Part shown: positions 1 through 12,420 of the stretch, piece after piece
How positions within the stretch are numbered: position 1 is the first letter of the stretch
Layout: each line of letters opens with the position of its first letter
Source: Plectrocnemia conspersa
Taxonomy: Eukaryota; Arthropoda; Insecta; Trichoptera; Polycentropodidae
DNA length: 64,000 bases
Direction of reading: 5' to 3'
NCBI GenBank assembly: GCA_009617715.1
Contig: VTFK01000151.1
Span: 806,001 to 870,000 of the forward strand
Position numbers and translations under genes: made by a program
The notes under the pieces: model-generated
The model's input: only the letters and a program-made list of their open reading frames with translations
What the model was told of the DNA's origin: nothing
Database searches by the model: none

Positions 1-290
1 ATAAAGCACAATATACCATTCATAAAAACATTTCTAATCTAAAGTTTATTATTTAGTGTGTCTTCTTCTAGATCTGTCTTGAGTTTGCATATTATATTTA
101 TACTATAATTAATTCAATTACTATATATATAATTAAAGGGTAGGTTTTATATTGATTGTAGGTAGGAAAAGGCTGCATCTTAATTTGTTTTAGAAAATAA
201 TTTTGATAATATTTTAATTGAAAATGATCCATCTGAGCCCAGACTGTTCTGAAGGGTATAATGGGTGGTTTGTCCTGAAATTTATGAATT
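1..290. other. AT-rich spacer, nothing recognised
   Basis: AT-rich sequence with short homopolymers and stops in all frames. No coding, RNA or repeat signal was seen. Confidence 0.6.
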
Positions 291-600
291 TACACAAAGC
301 ATCCGCGTGTTAATACGTCACATCGCATCAATCAGTCGGCATTAGCGGTCCCAGATTCGCGTACTGGTAGGGTTCGTCCCATATCGGATGTCGGCAAACA
401 AATTTCTCGCGTTCGCGTTTGACAATTTAATTACGAATTATCGCCGCGAACCCGCCATTAGTGGCCTATAAATCAATCACACACTCGCAGTAATTATTTC
501 CCTCGATCGATGCGTATGAGTATGGAAGCCCCCATGAATATTCATCATCGACATTGGACAGGTTGTATTTTTGGTGTGGACCAAAAAATAAACGAGCATT
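291..600. promoter_or_regulatory. GC-richer island with paired ATCAATCA words
   Basis: This island stands out from its AT-rich surroundings by many CG dinucleotides. ATCAATCA occurs at 327-334 and again at 472-479; its reverse complement TGATTGAT matches the core bound by Exd/PBX-class homeodomain proteins. A perfect hairpin with an 8-bp stem and a GTGG loop sits at 568-587. No ORF is credible. The regulatory role is inferred from composition and motif pairing only. Confidence 0.35.
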
Positions 601-1300
601 CAGTATGTGCTCAGTAGCAATTGTCTCGGGATATTTGTTTGCTCATCAATAAAATTGTAGATTTTTTTAAAATATATTTGTGAATATGTATTTATTCGCA
701 AAACATAAGCTTCTTACCTATTATTTATATATAATTTATTTTGGATATACCCTGTAACCGTTACAGATGTTGGGACAACTATAAAAAAAAATATTCCTGT
801 AAAAAAAATATTTAATTAATTATTCACTATTGTAATTTACAAAACACCAATGGTACACAACTGATTTTTTTTTTAATGTTGTTTTTTTATTACTTTGATA
901 TATAAAACATTAAATATATTTATGTGTGTAGATTAAAATTATTTACATATTTATATACTTGATGTTTAATAATATTTGTCCATAGTATAATATTTCTCGA
1001 AGCAATCTTTTATATTATTTTGAGGTATATGAAAAACAAAGCATCTGCTTTGTTTTTCTTTCACTAGTTTATTTTACATAATATAATAATTTACTATATA
1101 GGAATAGTACCTATTTGATAAGCCACGCCTAGTTTGATGCAAATACTATAACATTATTGTTCGTTCATTTATATGTTATAACTTCTATCTTGCGTATTTA
1201 TATTTAAACTTAATTGCACTATTTAAATATCATTTTTAGATAAGTATATTATAAGCAAGCAATAAAATCGTATAAAAATTCGAGTTTCATATTTTGGCAG
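601..1300. other. AT-rich spacer with one strong palindrome
   Basis: AT-rich, with no gene. The only structured element is a 28-bp near-perfect palindrome at 1031-1058, listed separately. Confidence 0.6.
1031..1058. repeat. 28-bp palindrome (13-bp arms, 2-nt loop)
   Basis: The left arm GAAAAACAAAGCA is followed by TC and then by its exact reverse complement. All 13 pairs match, so the strand could fold into a tight hairpin. No flanking target-site duplication was seen, so a transposon origin is not supported. Confidence 0.85.
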
Positions 1301-1404
1301 CACTGTAAATCAGACAGCTGTCAATAATCACGCGTGTTTAAAGTGTCGTTTTCATGGTATATATTCATGGTATTTCATAAAATGCCATGCAATTTTCAAG
1401 CGAA

Positions 1405-1830
1405 ATTTAATCAATAAAATCGTGCCGTCGTCGTCGCAGCGTACATATAAAGTCATTTTATATCAATATTTTGACTTATAATAAGTAAAAATCAAATGAA
1501 GCATATCTAAACCGAATTTTTCCCAATAGAAAAGTTCAAAAACAATTATTTCTTCTCAGAAATAAAAAAAATTCACGTCAAAAGCAATAAAATCGTGCCG
1601 TCGTCATCGCAAAAAAAAACAGTTAGTTATCTAGCGTTCATATAGTCTTGATATATTTAGTCTTACAATTAGTAATAAGCAGTGGGAGTGGGAACGCTCT
1701 TTACAGACCGTTCCCACTGCAACGGCGTCGACACAATTTTATTGCTTTTGACGTGAATTTTTGACTTCTGAGAAGTAATAATTGTTTTTGCGTCCTCCTA
1801 TTGACCAAAATTCGATTTCAATTCACTTTG
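1405..1830. repeat. Inverted pair of GTGCCGTCGTC repeat units
   Basis: A unit of about 110 bp containing AATAAAATCGTGCCGTCGTC lies reversed at about 1500-1612. It appears again in forward orientation at about 1715-1825, with a spacer of about 100 bp. A partial third copy is at about 1410-1440. The forward copy runs through a poly-pyrimidine TTTTATTGCTTTTGACGTG stretch and then TTGACTTCTGAGAAG. The same family recurs as a direct pair at about 23.09-23.32 kb. The inverted pair could fold back on itself, as MITEs do. No clear termini or target duplication were found, so the class is unknown. Confidence 0.6.
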
Positions 1831-2050
1831 ACAAGTACTCTCACATCAAAAGTCTGTAGATATGTGTTAAAGATAGCTATAATATTTTTAAAACATATTT
1901 TAATATCAAATTACAAACAAAGTATGAAGCAATACGCGAGATGCGAAGACTGTCTGTACTTTTTCTTTTGCTTATTCTGATATTATTATTATTATTTTGC
2001 ACTTGACCTAATGAAAGTTCTTAGGTTTGGGTTTGAATAGAAAATGGACA
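1831..2050. other. AT-rich spacer, nothing recognised
   Basis: Plain AT-rich DNA between two dispersed repeats. No ORF or motif of note. Confidence 0.5.
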
Positions 2051-2051
2051 T

Positions 2052-2215
2052 TTCTTAACTGTCAAATGGAGTTTCATGGAATATTTATAGCAGCATAGAA
2101 TTTCACTAGTGCCTCTCAGTTGAATTATATTTTCGCTAGTAGAAATACATATTATTATCTACTGGTGAAAATGTATTTGCAATTCACTAGTCAAAATGTA
2201 GCTTTTTGAAAAATA
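2052..2215 (+). repeat. CTAGTG-word repeat, copy 1
   Basis: A short run of related words (TTTCACTAGTG, TTTTCGCTAGTAGAAA, CTACTGGTGAAAA, TTCACTAG) is spaced by roughly 30-45 bp. It is preceded by TTAACTGTCAAATGGAGTTTCAT. The same words in the same order occur on the opposite strand at about 51.52-51.80 kb, so this is one dispersed repeat family in inverted orientation about 49 kb apart. Whether it is a transposon scrap or a regulatory array cannot be told. Confidence 0.55.
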
Positions 2216-4560
2216 CACATTTACTCTTATCTTAAGTTTTAACCTTGAGTGTACTTTTAAAATACTGGATAGAACTAGAAAAAAGAATAACAATTTATTA
2301 GCACAACACACTTAAATGCATAGAACTTTTGCCGACATACATGCTGGAATATTAATAACATTTTATAATACAAAATACATAATTTACCGCAAATATCTAC
2401 TGCAGCAGGTGATTTGCGTCTGAGAGTAGGTTCTGTGGTCGTCGTTGATTGTCAGTAATTTTTTGTTTTCTTACGTTTTATCTCTATTTATAACTTATTT
2501 TAACTCTCTTGCTTTATTTAAAAAATATTTTTTTATTATTAAATATCTTTAAATGTGGTTTAGTCAGCAAATCTGTAAAATTTTCATTCGTTTGAAGTGG
2601 AGCTGAATATTATATAGTGATATATTGTTAAATGTTGATACATGTTTGCGAGTTTTGCAAAAAATCCAAGGATTTAAGAATCAAAACATGTTTTTTTAAA
2701 GACATTGTATAAAATTTTCGTAAATATTGTCGTCTTCATTAAATTAGCAAGAAAGTCAAATTTTGCTTTAAGTTGCTGACATTTACGACAAATTCTGCGT
2801 CTGTCTATTTATCTATATTTCGTGTTTCAAAGAATAAGAAGAGTTTAATGAATCTAACTTACATTCAGATACTTTTAAAAATACTTTGATAAAAATACGC
2901 TGATCCTTTATTGTTTTGTCTACCAGTACTAATAAAAAGCAATTAGACAACTATGTGCTAATCCTTTTCATTTAGTTTATATTTTTTTATTAATTTACTA
3001 TATTGTTGAAAATTTTTTTTTTTTTAAATACGGACGAATAATTTTTTTGGTACTACCTAAAGGTCGATTTTTGCCCCAATACCGGTATTACTGGTATCGG
3101 AATTGTCGATTTTTTAAAAATAATTTCAATAATATAAATAATTTTGAAGACAGTAACTGGTTTATAAGCATTTTCATGTTCACAATTAGTTATTAGCTAA
3201 ATTTAATAAAAAAATAAATAGAGATATGAAACAAAACGTTTGTGGTAATAATTTAACTGAAAAAAAATACAAAACTCTTTATAATTTAGGGGAAAGAAAA
3301 ATTAAAATACGGAAAACAATAAATTAAGTGATGATTTAAGTACATTTCATTAGAGAACTGGAATTATTGGTATGTTACCTTTAAACTCTTTTTGTGCTTG
3401 TATCATATTAAAATGTATTGTCGTTTTTATCGTACTCACATGTACATAAGATTAGTGGGTTAGTGTGGTTTCGTGAAATATTTTTATAATATTTTTTAAT
3501 ATAAAAATGATAATATTTTTGCATTTTTTTAAGATGAGTATAAAAAGGTGTATTACATTTTATTTTAAATCTTTGTTTTGAATGACTTGAATTTTAGAAT
3601 AAAATAATATTACTCTACACCGGACAGACATATGCTAAGATGCGTCTTATTGCAGATAGTCAGGGGTTTTGTTTTATGAATCAAACCGTCATGTCATACT
3701 GTGTTGAAAGCTTTTTCTATAATATATCTAACATTAAAAATCCTGTATTATTTTTATTAGTAAAATTAGCTCTGTTAAACTATTAAGTTCATGTGTTGTC
3801 TAGAGATTTCCGCGGAAACCAAAATATTTGTTAATCATTTTATTCCCCAAAGGTTCTTTTAAGCCCATAAAGATTAATTTTTAAAATATTTTACTAAATG
3901 ACGCTCATAAATTGATTTACGTATTTGACGATTGTGATATTTATGTGATTTAGATGTGATTCATTCATATAATAATATTTTTAATATAGGACATTTATTA
4001 TTAATTTTAAAATATCGCAATAATTTTCGAAGGATAAATTTTTCTATATGATTTTATTCTGCATAATATTAGTCTATTTTCATATCCTATGTCGATAAAA
4101 CTACTTAGGTAAATACCCTATAATTTTAATTATTTTATTTTCTTCCTCTGCTTTCAAACAATTTAGGTATTATCGTTTTTGTAGTTCTAAACCATGAATA
4201 TATCGTTTTAAACGAAAAAAAATCGGTACGACTGCTGCTAAATTTTGTAATACTGGTAGTATCGAATATCGATTTTAGCCTTTGTTCTGGTATTACCAGT
4301 TTCTGTAATATCCTAGTTACAGCTTACCATTGTGTTCTACTTCTAGGTTAACTCTAACAGATAAACTGTATCTTTTTAAGCAAATGAAGTCACGATGTGA
4401 GCAAATATTTTTTTTACTAGTTCAAAAATACATAGAATAATTGTATAATATTTAATTAATACAGTAACGTTATACATATAATTTGGGCTTATCATTCCAT
4501 GTTGATCATTAAGATTGAATTATTTTAAGCTTAGAGCCAGGATATAATTGGTTAATGTTA
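2216..4560. other. AT-rich stretch with two GGTATTAC clusters
   Basis: Mostly featureless AT-rich DNA. Two places about 1.2 kb apart share words: about 3083-3115 (CCGGTATTACTGG then GTCGATTTTT) and about 4248-4305 (AATACTGGTAGTATCG, ATCGATTTT, and the perfect 13-bp palindrome CTGGTATTACCAG). They could be the ends of a decayed element spanning about 3.06-4.31 kb. The interior shows no transposase ORF. Confidence 0.35.
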
Positions 4561-5290
4561 TTCACACTCTAAAATACTTTTCTCATCACTCTTTACGATC
4601 AGATTTATTGTCGACACTACATCATGAACAACCTCAATCGGAAACTGCACCATTCGACCAGATTTCCTTGCGTATTTCACCAGCGCAAATCCCAATCAGT
4701 GCCCCCAGAATGTGGGACGTGGCCCTAAATATTGAATTGGGTTTCTCGTTCGGGTCAGTCATCGGGCGGATCGTGTGTCTTGTCCGGATGTATGGCTTTA
4801 CTGCCACACGTGGCGTGCGTGGACTGTTTTCATCGCAATCCACCCCCGATCGTCCGCCCGACCCTCAATCGAAACGGTTATGGGGGTCGCGTGTGGCGCC
4901 ATAACAACCCCCGTGGGCGCTATCGGTTTTCAATAAAGCAAAAAGCAGAACAGAACAGTCGTCCGCCGCGGTGGAGGTACTAGATGGAGGACCTCTTTCG
5001 TCCGCCGCCTCCTCCTCTTCCTCCTGTTTTATTGCCGGAGTAACAAAGTGCCGATTGCTCAAACCCTCGCAGATCTGTGCGATCGGGGGTGGTGCGTCCC
5101 CCCGGTTGCCACATTTAATTTCTGGCGACATAGTATCGAACAGAAATTAACAGCTCGGGGGCGACGCAAAATGCGCTAATGTTCTCGTAAAGCAGATTTA
5201 TGAAGTGACCCTCATTGAGTGTGTGGTGGTGGAGGGTGGTGTGATTGACACGTGGATGTGTAAATCTGCGTTGATGTGGTGGATTTTATT
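4560..5290. promoter_or_regulatory. CpG-rich island, putative enhancer or promoter-like block
   Basis: This is one of the largest GC-rich blocks in the first 13 kb. It contains a GTTATGG/CCATAAC inverted repeat (4877-4883 and 4899-4905), a CT-rich run of CCTCCTCCTCTTCCTCC type near 5005-5028, and several GGGGGT/ACCCCC words. Overlapping short ORFs exist on both strands but look like by-products of fewer stop codons in GC-rich DNA. The role is inferred; the strand is unknown. Confidence 0.35.
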
Positions 5291-6151
5291 TTAAAGGATT
5301 TGACACATTTTTTTGTGTAGGATATAAATGATGTGTATAAACATTTAGGAGGTAGTATTTTTTAAATAATAGGTAATATTATAATGGGGTATTGTAATTG
5401 ACATATAACGTTATGAACACGAAATTAATTTGTCAAATATGACAATATTTAGTTTGACAAGTGTTATGGTGAAACATTTTGTAATTGACGAGAAAACATT
5501 CTAACAGTATAAACGAATTAAATATTTTAAGACCCCCAAGGCAAGAATATATTAACTGTATTCGCTAGAGGAAATAGTAAAGAAATATTCTGTTTTATGA
5601 ATTTACTAGCTAAGACATGAAATTGTTTACATATATTAGTAAAAATATTACTGTAAACAACCTTAGCTAATACTTAGGAAATATGGTCTTTTCAAATTAA
5701 AATTAGTTTGCTAAATATGTTTTGGTATTTGATTCTATAGACATAATAATTGTTTTTATTTTTAATAAATATAAAAAAATATAAATTTATTACTAAATAA
5801 AAAATATAAATTTATATATCTATAAACATTAAAAAATTACTTATTTTTCGTTTTAGTACTTAATTTTTTTATTATAAGTTCTATAAAAATGTATGTCAAT
5901 TGGCATATGCTTGATTGTCTCTAAGCTACATTGTTAGTTGAAATGTTTTTTTCTTGGGATCTTTATACTTGTTTTAAACTTGTTATATTTTTTTAAGTAA
6001 TAAAATATAGCAATAATTATTTATGCCAATCTTTAGTTTAAATTAAAACAAAATTTGTGCAATAGTCTTTAAATCATCTTAAAGATTAAATTAAACTCTC
6101 GGTGAGCCCAGATGTGTTGATTGAAGTAAATGCAACATTTGTATTTGCACT
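5291..6151. other. AT-rich spacer, nothing recognised
   Basis: AT-rich sequence dominated by A and T runs. No supported feature. Confidence 0.6.
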
Positions 6152-6624
6152 TTAACCTTTTGAATAGTGAAATAAATTATACACATTTCTTAATTTGTTA
6201 GTATACACGTGGGAGTAAGTTAATTTTATGAATTTTTTATATTTATTTATTAATATTTTATATTGAATTAGATAAAAAAACAATGATTTTAAAACATTAT
6301 TGCTTCGATTTATTTTACTACTTTTTTGTATTAGTATATTTTAATAATTTATTTCAACACTTTTTAATATATTATTGGGCTTTTATGGATTTTTTAATCA
6401 ATTCAGAGGCTCTAAATATTTAAGAAAATTAATACAAAATATTTTTTGTAAGGCTCATTTATTTCGTACTCTTTAATTTACTGATATTATTTTCTATGAA
6501 TTGAATTAAAAAAAATATTTATTAAATTAATGTTATATATGTAAATATATAACTATCTGAAGTACCTCAAAACAGTGAAAAATCAATCGCCGTACATGTA
6601 CGGCGACACCGCTTAAAGTGTTGA
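6152..6624. mobile_element. piggyBac-like non-autonomous element (MITE), copy 1
   Basis: This copy aligns along its length with the one at 34381-34816. It starts with TTAACCTTTTGAATAG and ends with CCGCTTAAAGTGTTGA, so the flanking TTAA on the right has decayed to TTGA. Near the right end is the palindrome CCGTACATGTACGG, within a block shared almost base for base with copy 2 (CCTCAAAACAGTGAAAAATC). It has no coding capacity. TTAA target duplication and CCCTTT-type termini are the hallmark of piggyBac-superfamily MITEs; the family assignment rests on copy 2, whose ends are cleaner. Confidence 0.65.
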
Positions 6625-8270
6625 AGGAATAGTCTGTATTAAATTCCCGTAAGCTTTGCTAGATTCGAGTTCAGGGCCTGTCAATAAAAGCTAAAAAGGT
6701 CAATGAAACTTCTTAAAATAATAAGTTTAATGAAACTTATTTAAAAAAAAACGTTCAGAAAACAGCAACGTCTTTTTTATTCTTTTAAGATCTTGACTAA
6801 TCTTTTCGGTTTCAACCACCACAGATCAGAATTATTGATTATTACATATTTAGGTTTTTTCAGTTTTTCTAAATCTCACGGACGAATATTATGATGGTTA
6901 ATTCAAATCAAACTTGATCGTATATATAAGGTATAAAAAATATCTTATGAGCTTCTTCAGTTCATACAGATAGTCTTGCTGTTTTATTAAGTATTTTTGT
7001 CTTGAGCTAAATTAATCCGGCAACAATGGAATTTGTTTTTTTCACTGCATGATATTAAAAAATGCTTCTTGTCGTTTGAATAACAGTCGATTTACTTTAA
7101 AAGTTATTAATGTCATTTATATTTGATGTCTGTTTTTGTTAGGAAAATACATATATTTTCTAATATTTATTTTGGGAAAGCCGCTAAAACACGGTTTTAT
7201 CTGCACATGCATAAGACCAGAATTCATTATTGGATCATGACTATTTTATTGAAAATATGAGATGTTGAAGGTTTTTCTTAGTTTTAAACCTTACTAGTCA
7301 CAAAATAGGTATTGGTTTATTTTATTTACCTACAAATAAAATTTCCGTTATGCTCAAAATATTTTAAAGTAGAGTTTTAGTTTTTTTTGCAGAAGTTTAT
7401 TCTTTATTTAATTTAATTGTATAGTGTTTACTTATCTAAAATATAGTCTTAGTATATTCTTTATAAGATCAAATTACAAAATTTAACTCTAAAGTTAAAA
7501 AAAAGACAGTTTAAAAATATTTGTGTTAGAATAAATGATAATTAGGTCAAATATGGAATTTGCGTCACTTAATTAAAAACGGTTTTATTGTTTTATTTTA
7601 AATAATAAAGACATACAAATTTAGTAAATTTTTTTGTTAAATAAACTTTTTCTAAGACCTAGTTATATTTGTTTTCATAACTATAAACTAAGGTAAAAGC
7701 TTAGGTTAGGTACATATTATTTTAAAATAAAAACATGTTGCAAAAATTACATGTAAAATAAAAATTATATTTGCACAAATATGATAAGGTTAATTTGAGA
7801 GATTTAATTGTATATTTTAAGTAAATGTCGAAGCATCATTTAATGATTTTTATGTGGTCTAAACTTTGATAAAATTTATATGATTAAGTAACCTTTTAAG
7901 ATTAAATATAGTCTAGATATTTGAGAACATTTACAGTTTTTAAGAAACGTAGGATTTTTTGTATATATATATTCTTATTTTATTTGGTTTATTTATTATC
8001 AAATAATTTTTAGATATATTTTTAAATGGTCTTTTTAATTATTTTCTCACACTAAACCATTTTATTATAGTCTAGGAGATTTTTTACTTTGATTAACTCT
8101 TAGTAGACAGAAGTAAAGTTGATTTTGCATATTTTATAAATTAAATTTTGTATAGACAAACTGATATAGCATTATAAAATACATGTTTTTTTTTTGTATT
8201 ATTGTTCTATGACACTTGATTTTTATTTGATTAGATGAGCTGTTTATACAGCATTTTAATAAAACTCGCA
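6625..8270. other. AT-rich spacer, nothing recognised
   Basis: About 1.6 kb of AT-rich DNA with no ORF, repeat or RNA structure that I can support. Confidence 0.6.
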
Positions 8271-9150
8271 ATTATATTCGTGCACTTGCTAGTCAATCTT
8301 GCTGTGTAGTTATTAACTTTTTATTGAAAGCAATTCCGGTTATGAACCCTAAAGGCACGTAATTTAATAACGTCTAAACGGTCATGCATAATTGCAATAT
8401 TTCACGTCTAGTTAAAAATATATAAATAATCGCGTCCATAAATCGTCTACACTGTAAGAAATTAACCGTAAATTACAATTTTTATTATTAATATAATAAA
8501 CACACGTAATAATCGAGGAGAAAGTATTACATACACCGTTTCATTCGCGACCTCCATACACGTTATGCAAAAATTTAAAACATAGCTGCTCGTTTAATTT
8601 AATGCTTTATACATATGTGAAAACGGTAGGAATTAAATATGGATTTGCGAATATGCGATATTTTATGCGTATTCGTGGAAAAGGATACTCGGGGTCAAGC
8701 ACGTACGGCAGCCACGGCGCGTCACAACTTTTGCAATGTGTGTTCACAAATAGTGATAATTAACCATTTAACAATCCGTCTAGGATTCGAGGATGCCGAT
8801 GAAGCCATCAGACGCCTCATGTGGCGCCACCGGTTACCAAACTGTGTGAATTCATATTTTTTTGCGAACAATATGAAATTGATCTTATCTCGCCTCGAAT
8901 CTGAAGATTTTTTATCTATTGCTAAAACCGCGGTCTCTTGTATCTTAACTGTTAATTGGCGATTGACGTAAATCAGTAGTCGTAAAGCAAATCGTATACA
9001 TTTCTTAAAACCATTGGTTGACCATCTTGACTGTAAATTGTCCATCAATATGTATATTATGTGAGATTTTTGCGAATATGTGATACCACGTCGGTGGCAT
9101 ATATTATTGCAGTAAAAGCGATTGAATTTTAATGTATTCACATTAATAAC
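8271..9150. promoter_or_regulatory. Mixed-composition island with GTGGCGCCAC palindrome
   Basis: CpG-containing words return here, including the perfect palindrome GTGGCGCCAC at 8821-8830. Two overlapping ORFs (110 codons at 8639-8971 on + and 139 codons at 8722-9141 on -) cover the same bases. Neither shows domain-like residue patterns, and their overlap argues that neither is real. I infer a non-coding regulatory block. Confidence 0.3.
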
Positions 9151-9520
9151 AAAGATTATGGATTGTAATTAAACAATTATTTAAATTTTTGTGTGTAATA
9201 TTGCTAAAAGTTATATAATGTTTTAAAGACAGGCGATACGAAGTAGTTGATTCATTTCAGTGTCAGTGAAAGCAGCACTGCAAAATGTCTAAAAAACTGA
9301 CCAACATGAAATAAAAACAGCTAAATTAAATAATTAATATATTATAGGATATTTTACAATTATTTTTTTATTATTTAAGAAAAAATAATATTTTTTAAAT
9401 TGCATTATTTATTATTTTTTTGCAAACTATGTATCAAACTTGGATATAATACAAACACCTGAGCTATTTAATTATTTTATTACACAGTATAAAATCATCA
9501 ATAATTATAGTTTATGGCCA
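9151..9520. other. AT-rich spacer, nothing recognised
   Basis: AT-rich DNA with no supported feature. Confidence 0.55.
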
Positions 9521-9970
9521 GTTTGACATTTAACGTATGTGTGAGTCGCGTGAAGGCATCGCACATATCAAATTATGATTAACGACAACTTTTTGGCGGC
9601 ACATTAAGAATTTAGCTCGCCGTATCTGTATGCAAATCCGAATTAGCATTATGGCGATTTTTAATTTATTTGACGACAGGTCGTCTTCTTTTGAGCCATC
9701 GAGAAATTTCCGTGACGGCAGTGACGTTGACGAATTTAAATATCATAAAATAACCGGTGACCTTAGAATATTTCTCCCACATCCACGAACAAATTTCGGT
9801 CGAAACAAATTCTCATTTAAAAGTCGAAAGCTCGACTTTTGATCCATGGCAGAGGATGCATTTTCATAATGCAACTTTATGCAGAGTTTTTCAAAAAGCG
9901 TTACTAATTGGATACGCGATACTTTTATCATAATTGGCACGTCGCAATGCCGTCTGTGTTTTCGCAAAAT
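9521..9970. promoter_or_regulatory. Island with a 9-bp tetraloop hairpin
   Basis: A CG-containing block with TGACG words near 9713-9731 (bZIP/CRE-like half-sites) and a perfect hairpin at 9819-9840. The hairpin arms are AAAAGTCGA and TCGACTTTT around an AAGC loop. No gene was found; a regulatory role is inferred. Confidence 0.3.
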
Positions 9971-11240
9971 TTAACTTTTGCAAACATACAACGGTAGTAT
10001 TTTATATCAAATGAGGTGCTACCTAAATGAAAAATAATTGCTTTAAAGTAAAATAAAAATAGAGTATTTTATCATAATATGCAATACTTGTCTAATGCGG
10101 ATTTAAGATATCTTATTCTGACTAGATTATTGTAGAAATATTTTTATATTTTGCCTCAAAACACGCTCTAGCTTTGTGATGTTCACACTGTTTCGATCCA
10201 TCTTTGCGAAATTGAGCAATATAATTTTTATATAAACTATATAAAGAGATAAATAGTAATACATATTTTTTATATAAATTTAAAAAAATCAGGCAAATAA
10301 TTTAATATAGTTTTGTTCTATTTAAATAAATTAAAATATATTGTTTATCATTTTTTTTGCAATTCTCTGCTACATAAATATTTCAACGGTATTTATATTG
10401 CACTAATAAAATTTTAATAAATAAAGAATAACAATAATTCGATAAGAATGTTGTTAAGTATAAACGACTGTAACTACTTAACATATTTATAGTGGTTTTA
10501 ATGAATTAAATCATTATTATCACTGTGACTTATATCTATTTTTGTCTTAGTACTTATTATTACGGCTCATTATAGCACTTGCATATTAAACCTTTGACTT
10601 AAAATAGAGTAAAATAATGCAATACATTAAAATACATATGATGCTTTGATTTATAAATATTAAACATATCTTAAAGATATGTTACATTATTACAAATATT
10701 GCACAATAATCAATTGCAAATCTATTAAAATATCTTATTTTATATTATTGTGATATATGATATATTAAAAAAATGCTACTTAATACGTTAATTTTTATTA
10801 AATGTTTCAATAGTTTTAGGAACATATTTTTTGTAATAAAAATACTATTTGGGCATAGAAATATGCTATCTACAATTTTTTTATGATTCATAACCATTAA
10901 TTATATATTAATGGTCTGTGAATATTTGTAGTATATAGTAATTACAAATATTGTAAAATATATGGAGCAACAATTTTATGTGCATAGCCATTGAAATATA
11001 TATTTACAAAAGTAACTATATATCTTTTTAAAATATGTTGTTGGTTTTAAAAAAAAAATTAATAAGAAAATTATTGAGGTGTTGAAATTTGGTATTCAAA
11101 AATATATGTGCTATAATTAAAAATTAATGTAGTAATTATAATCATGGTAAAATATAGCAATTAAAAAATTATTTAGCATAGCATTTTTTTGTTTTAGGTA
11201 CATTGATAATAAACTATATATGTATTAAATAATCTAAATA
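9971..11240. other. AT-rich spacer with small AT palindromes
   Basis: AT-rich DNA. It holds a 21-bp palindrome at 10663-10683 (arms AACATATCTT, 1-nt centre) and a 9-bp stem with a TATAT loop at 10893-10915. Such structures are not rare in AT-rich DNA, so no function is assigned. Confidence 0.5.
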
Positions 11241-12420
11241 CTTTAGTGAACCACCCTCCCCTATACAAGCAATATTGTAAAAAACCTAGTCAATTCCTTT
11301 GTTTTAAAGATAAGGACTTGAATTTTATAGCATAGCGTAGAGCTCTTAATAACCCTTATAATATAAGCTAAAAAAAAAATAAAAATGTCATTAAAATAGT
11401 TTTTTGCTTCAAAACAAGTTTAGTCGTTCGATCGGCCCTCCATACAAACGTTTATAAGACTTGCAGTATAGTTGGGACTAGTATTTCCTTTGTTTTACCG
11501 ACTAAGAATTTAATTTTTGTCATAAAATAGAAATCTTAGGCACCTCTATATTTGTTAGAAAAATAAAATATGTCTTTTTTCCAAAATTTTGCAAATTTAA
11601 AAACTTAAGCACTTATAACTCCATAGGATAAAATTCTATACACAAAATTGCTAAATATAAAACGTTTAAAAGCTAATTTTGCATCGAAATAAAATATAAA
11701 AAAATAGTTTTTTGCTTCAAAGCAAGCTAGATATTAGAATGATCGAACCCCCATACAAGCGTTTATGAGACTATAAATTAAGTTAACGCTCTTCATTTTT
11801 TTGTTTGAATGACTATAAATTAAATTTTTGTTATGATATAGAATTTTTAAGCATCCCCATAATATTTGGTAAGAAAAAAAATATATTGTTTTTGCAAAAT
11901 GGTGGCAAATTTGAAAACTTAAAGTATCATAACTTTGTCGGATGCAATCTAACGAAAAAGTGTTTTTTACAAAAAATGTTTATAAGATAAAATTTCATCG
12001 AAATAAAATATAAAAAAAATAGTTTTGTAGCTTTTAAACAAGATTTATATTAAATTGATCTGACCCGGTGCTTTTTTTTGCAAGCTTTTATGCGACTTGC
12101 CGATGTTATTTCATTTGATTTAACAATTAAGACTTGAAATTTTGTATTTAGAATAGTGCTCTTGAAAACACTTATAATATTTGCTAAAAAATAATTCATC
12201 GCATTATAATAGTTTTTTGCTTCAAAACAAGTTTTGTATCTATAAGTCGATCGGCCCTACATACAAACGTTTATAAGTCTTGCAATATAGTTATGATAAT
12301 ATTTTCTTTGTTTTAACGACTAAGTATTGAATTTTTGTCCTAATATAGAATTCCAAATATTTGTTAGAAAAATAAAATATATCACTATTTCGCCATATAA
12401 TGGCAAATCTAAAATCTTAA
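11241..12420 (+). repeat. Diverged tandem array, unit about 310 bp (forward)
   Basis: Successive units begin with TAGTTTTTTGCTTCAAAACAAG, at about 11397, 11704, 12017 and 12207. Each continues with CGATCGGCCC-type and CATACAAACGTTTATAAGAC words, then a TTTGTTTTAACGACTAAG block, and most have GCAAATTTAAAAACTTAA and CATCGAAATAAAATATAAAAAA near the end. A partial unit precedes them from about 11248. Spacings are about 307, 313 and 190 bp, so the third unit is shortened. The same unit lies reversed at about 41.6-42.5 kb. An ORF of 61 codons inside is incidental. Confidence 0.75.

Noticed and set aside
8639..9141. Overlapping ORFs of 110 (+) and 139 (-) codons
   Set aside because: They cover the same bases on opposite strands, show no domain-like pattern and sit in a CpG-containing island where stop codons are rarer. 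No splice or promoter evidence supports either.
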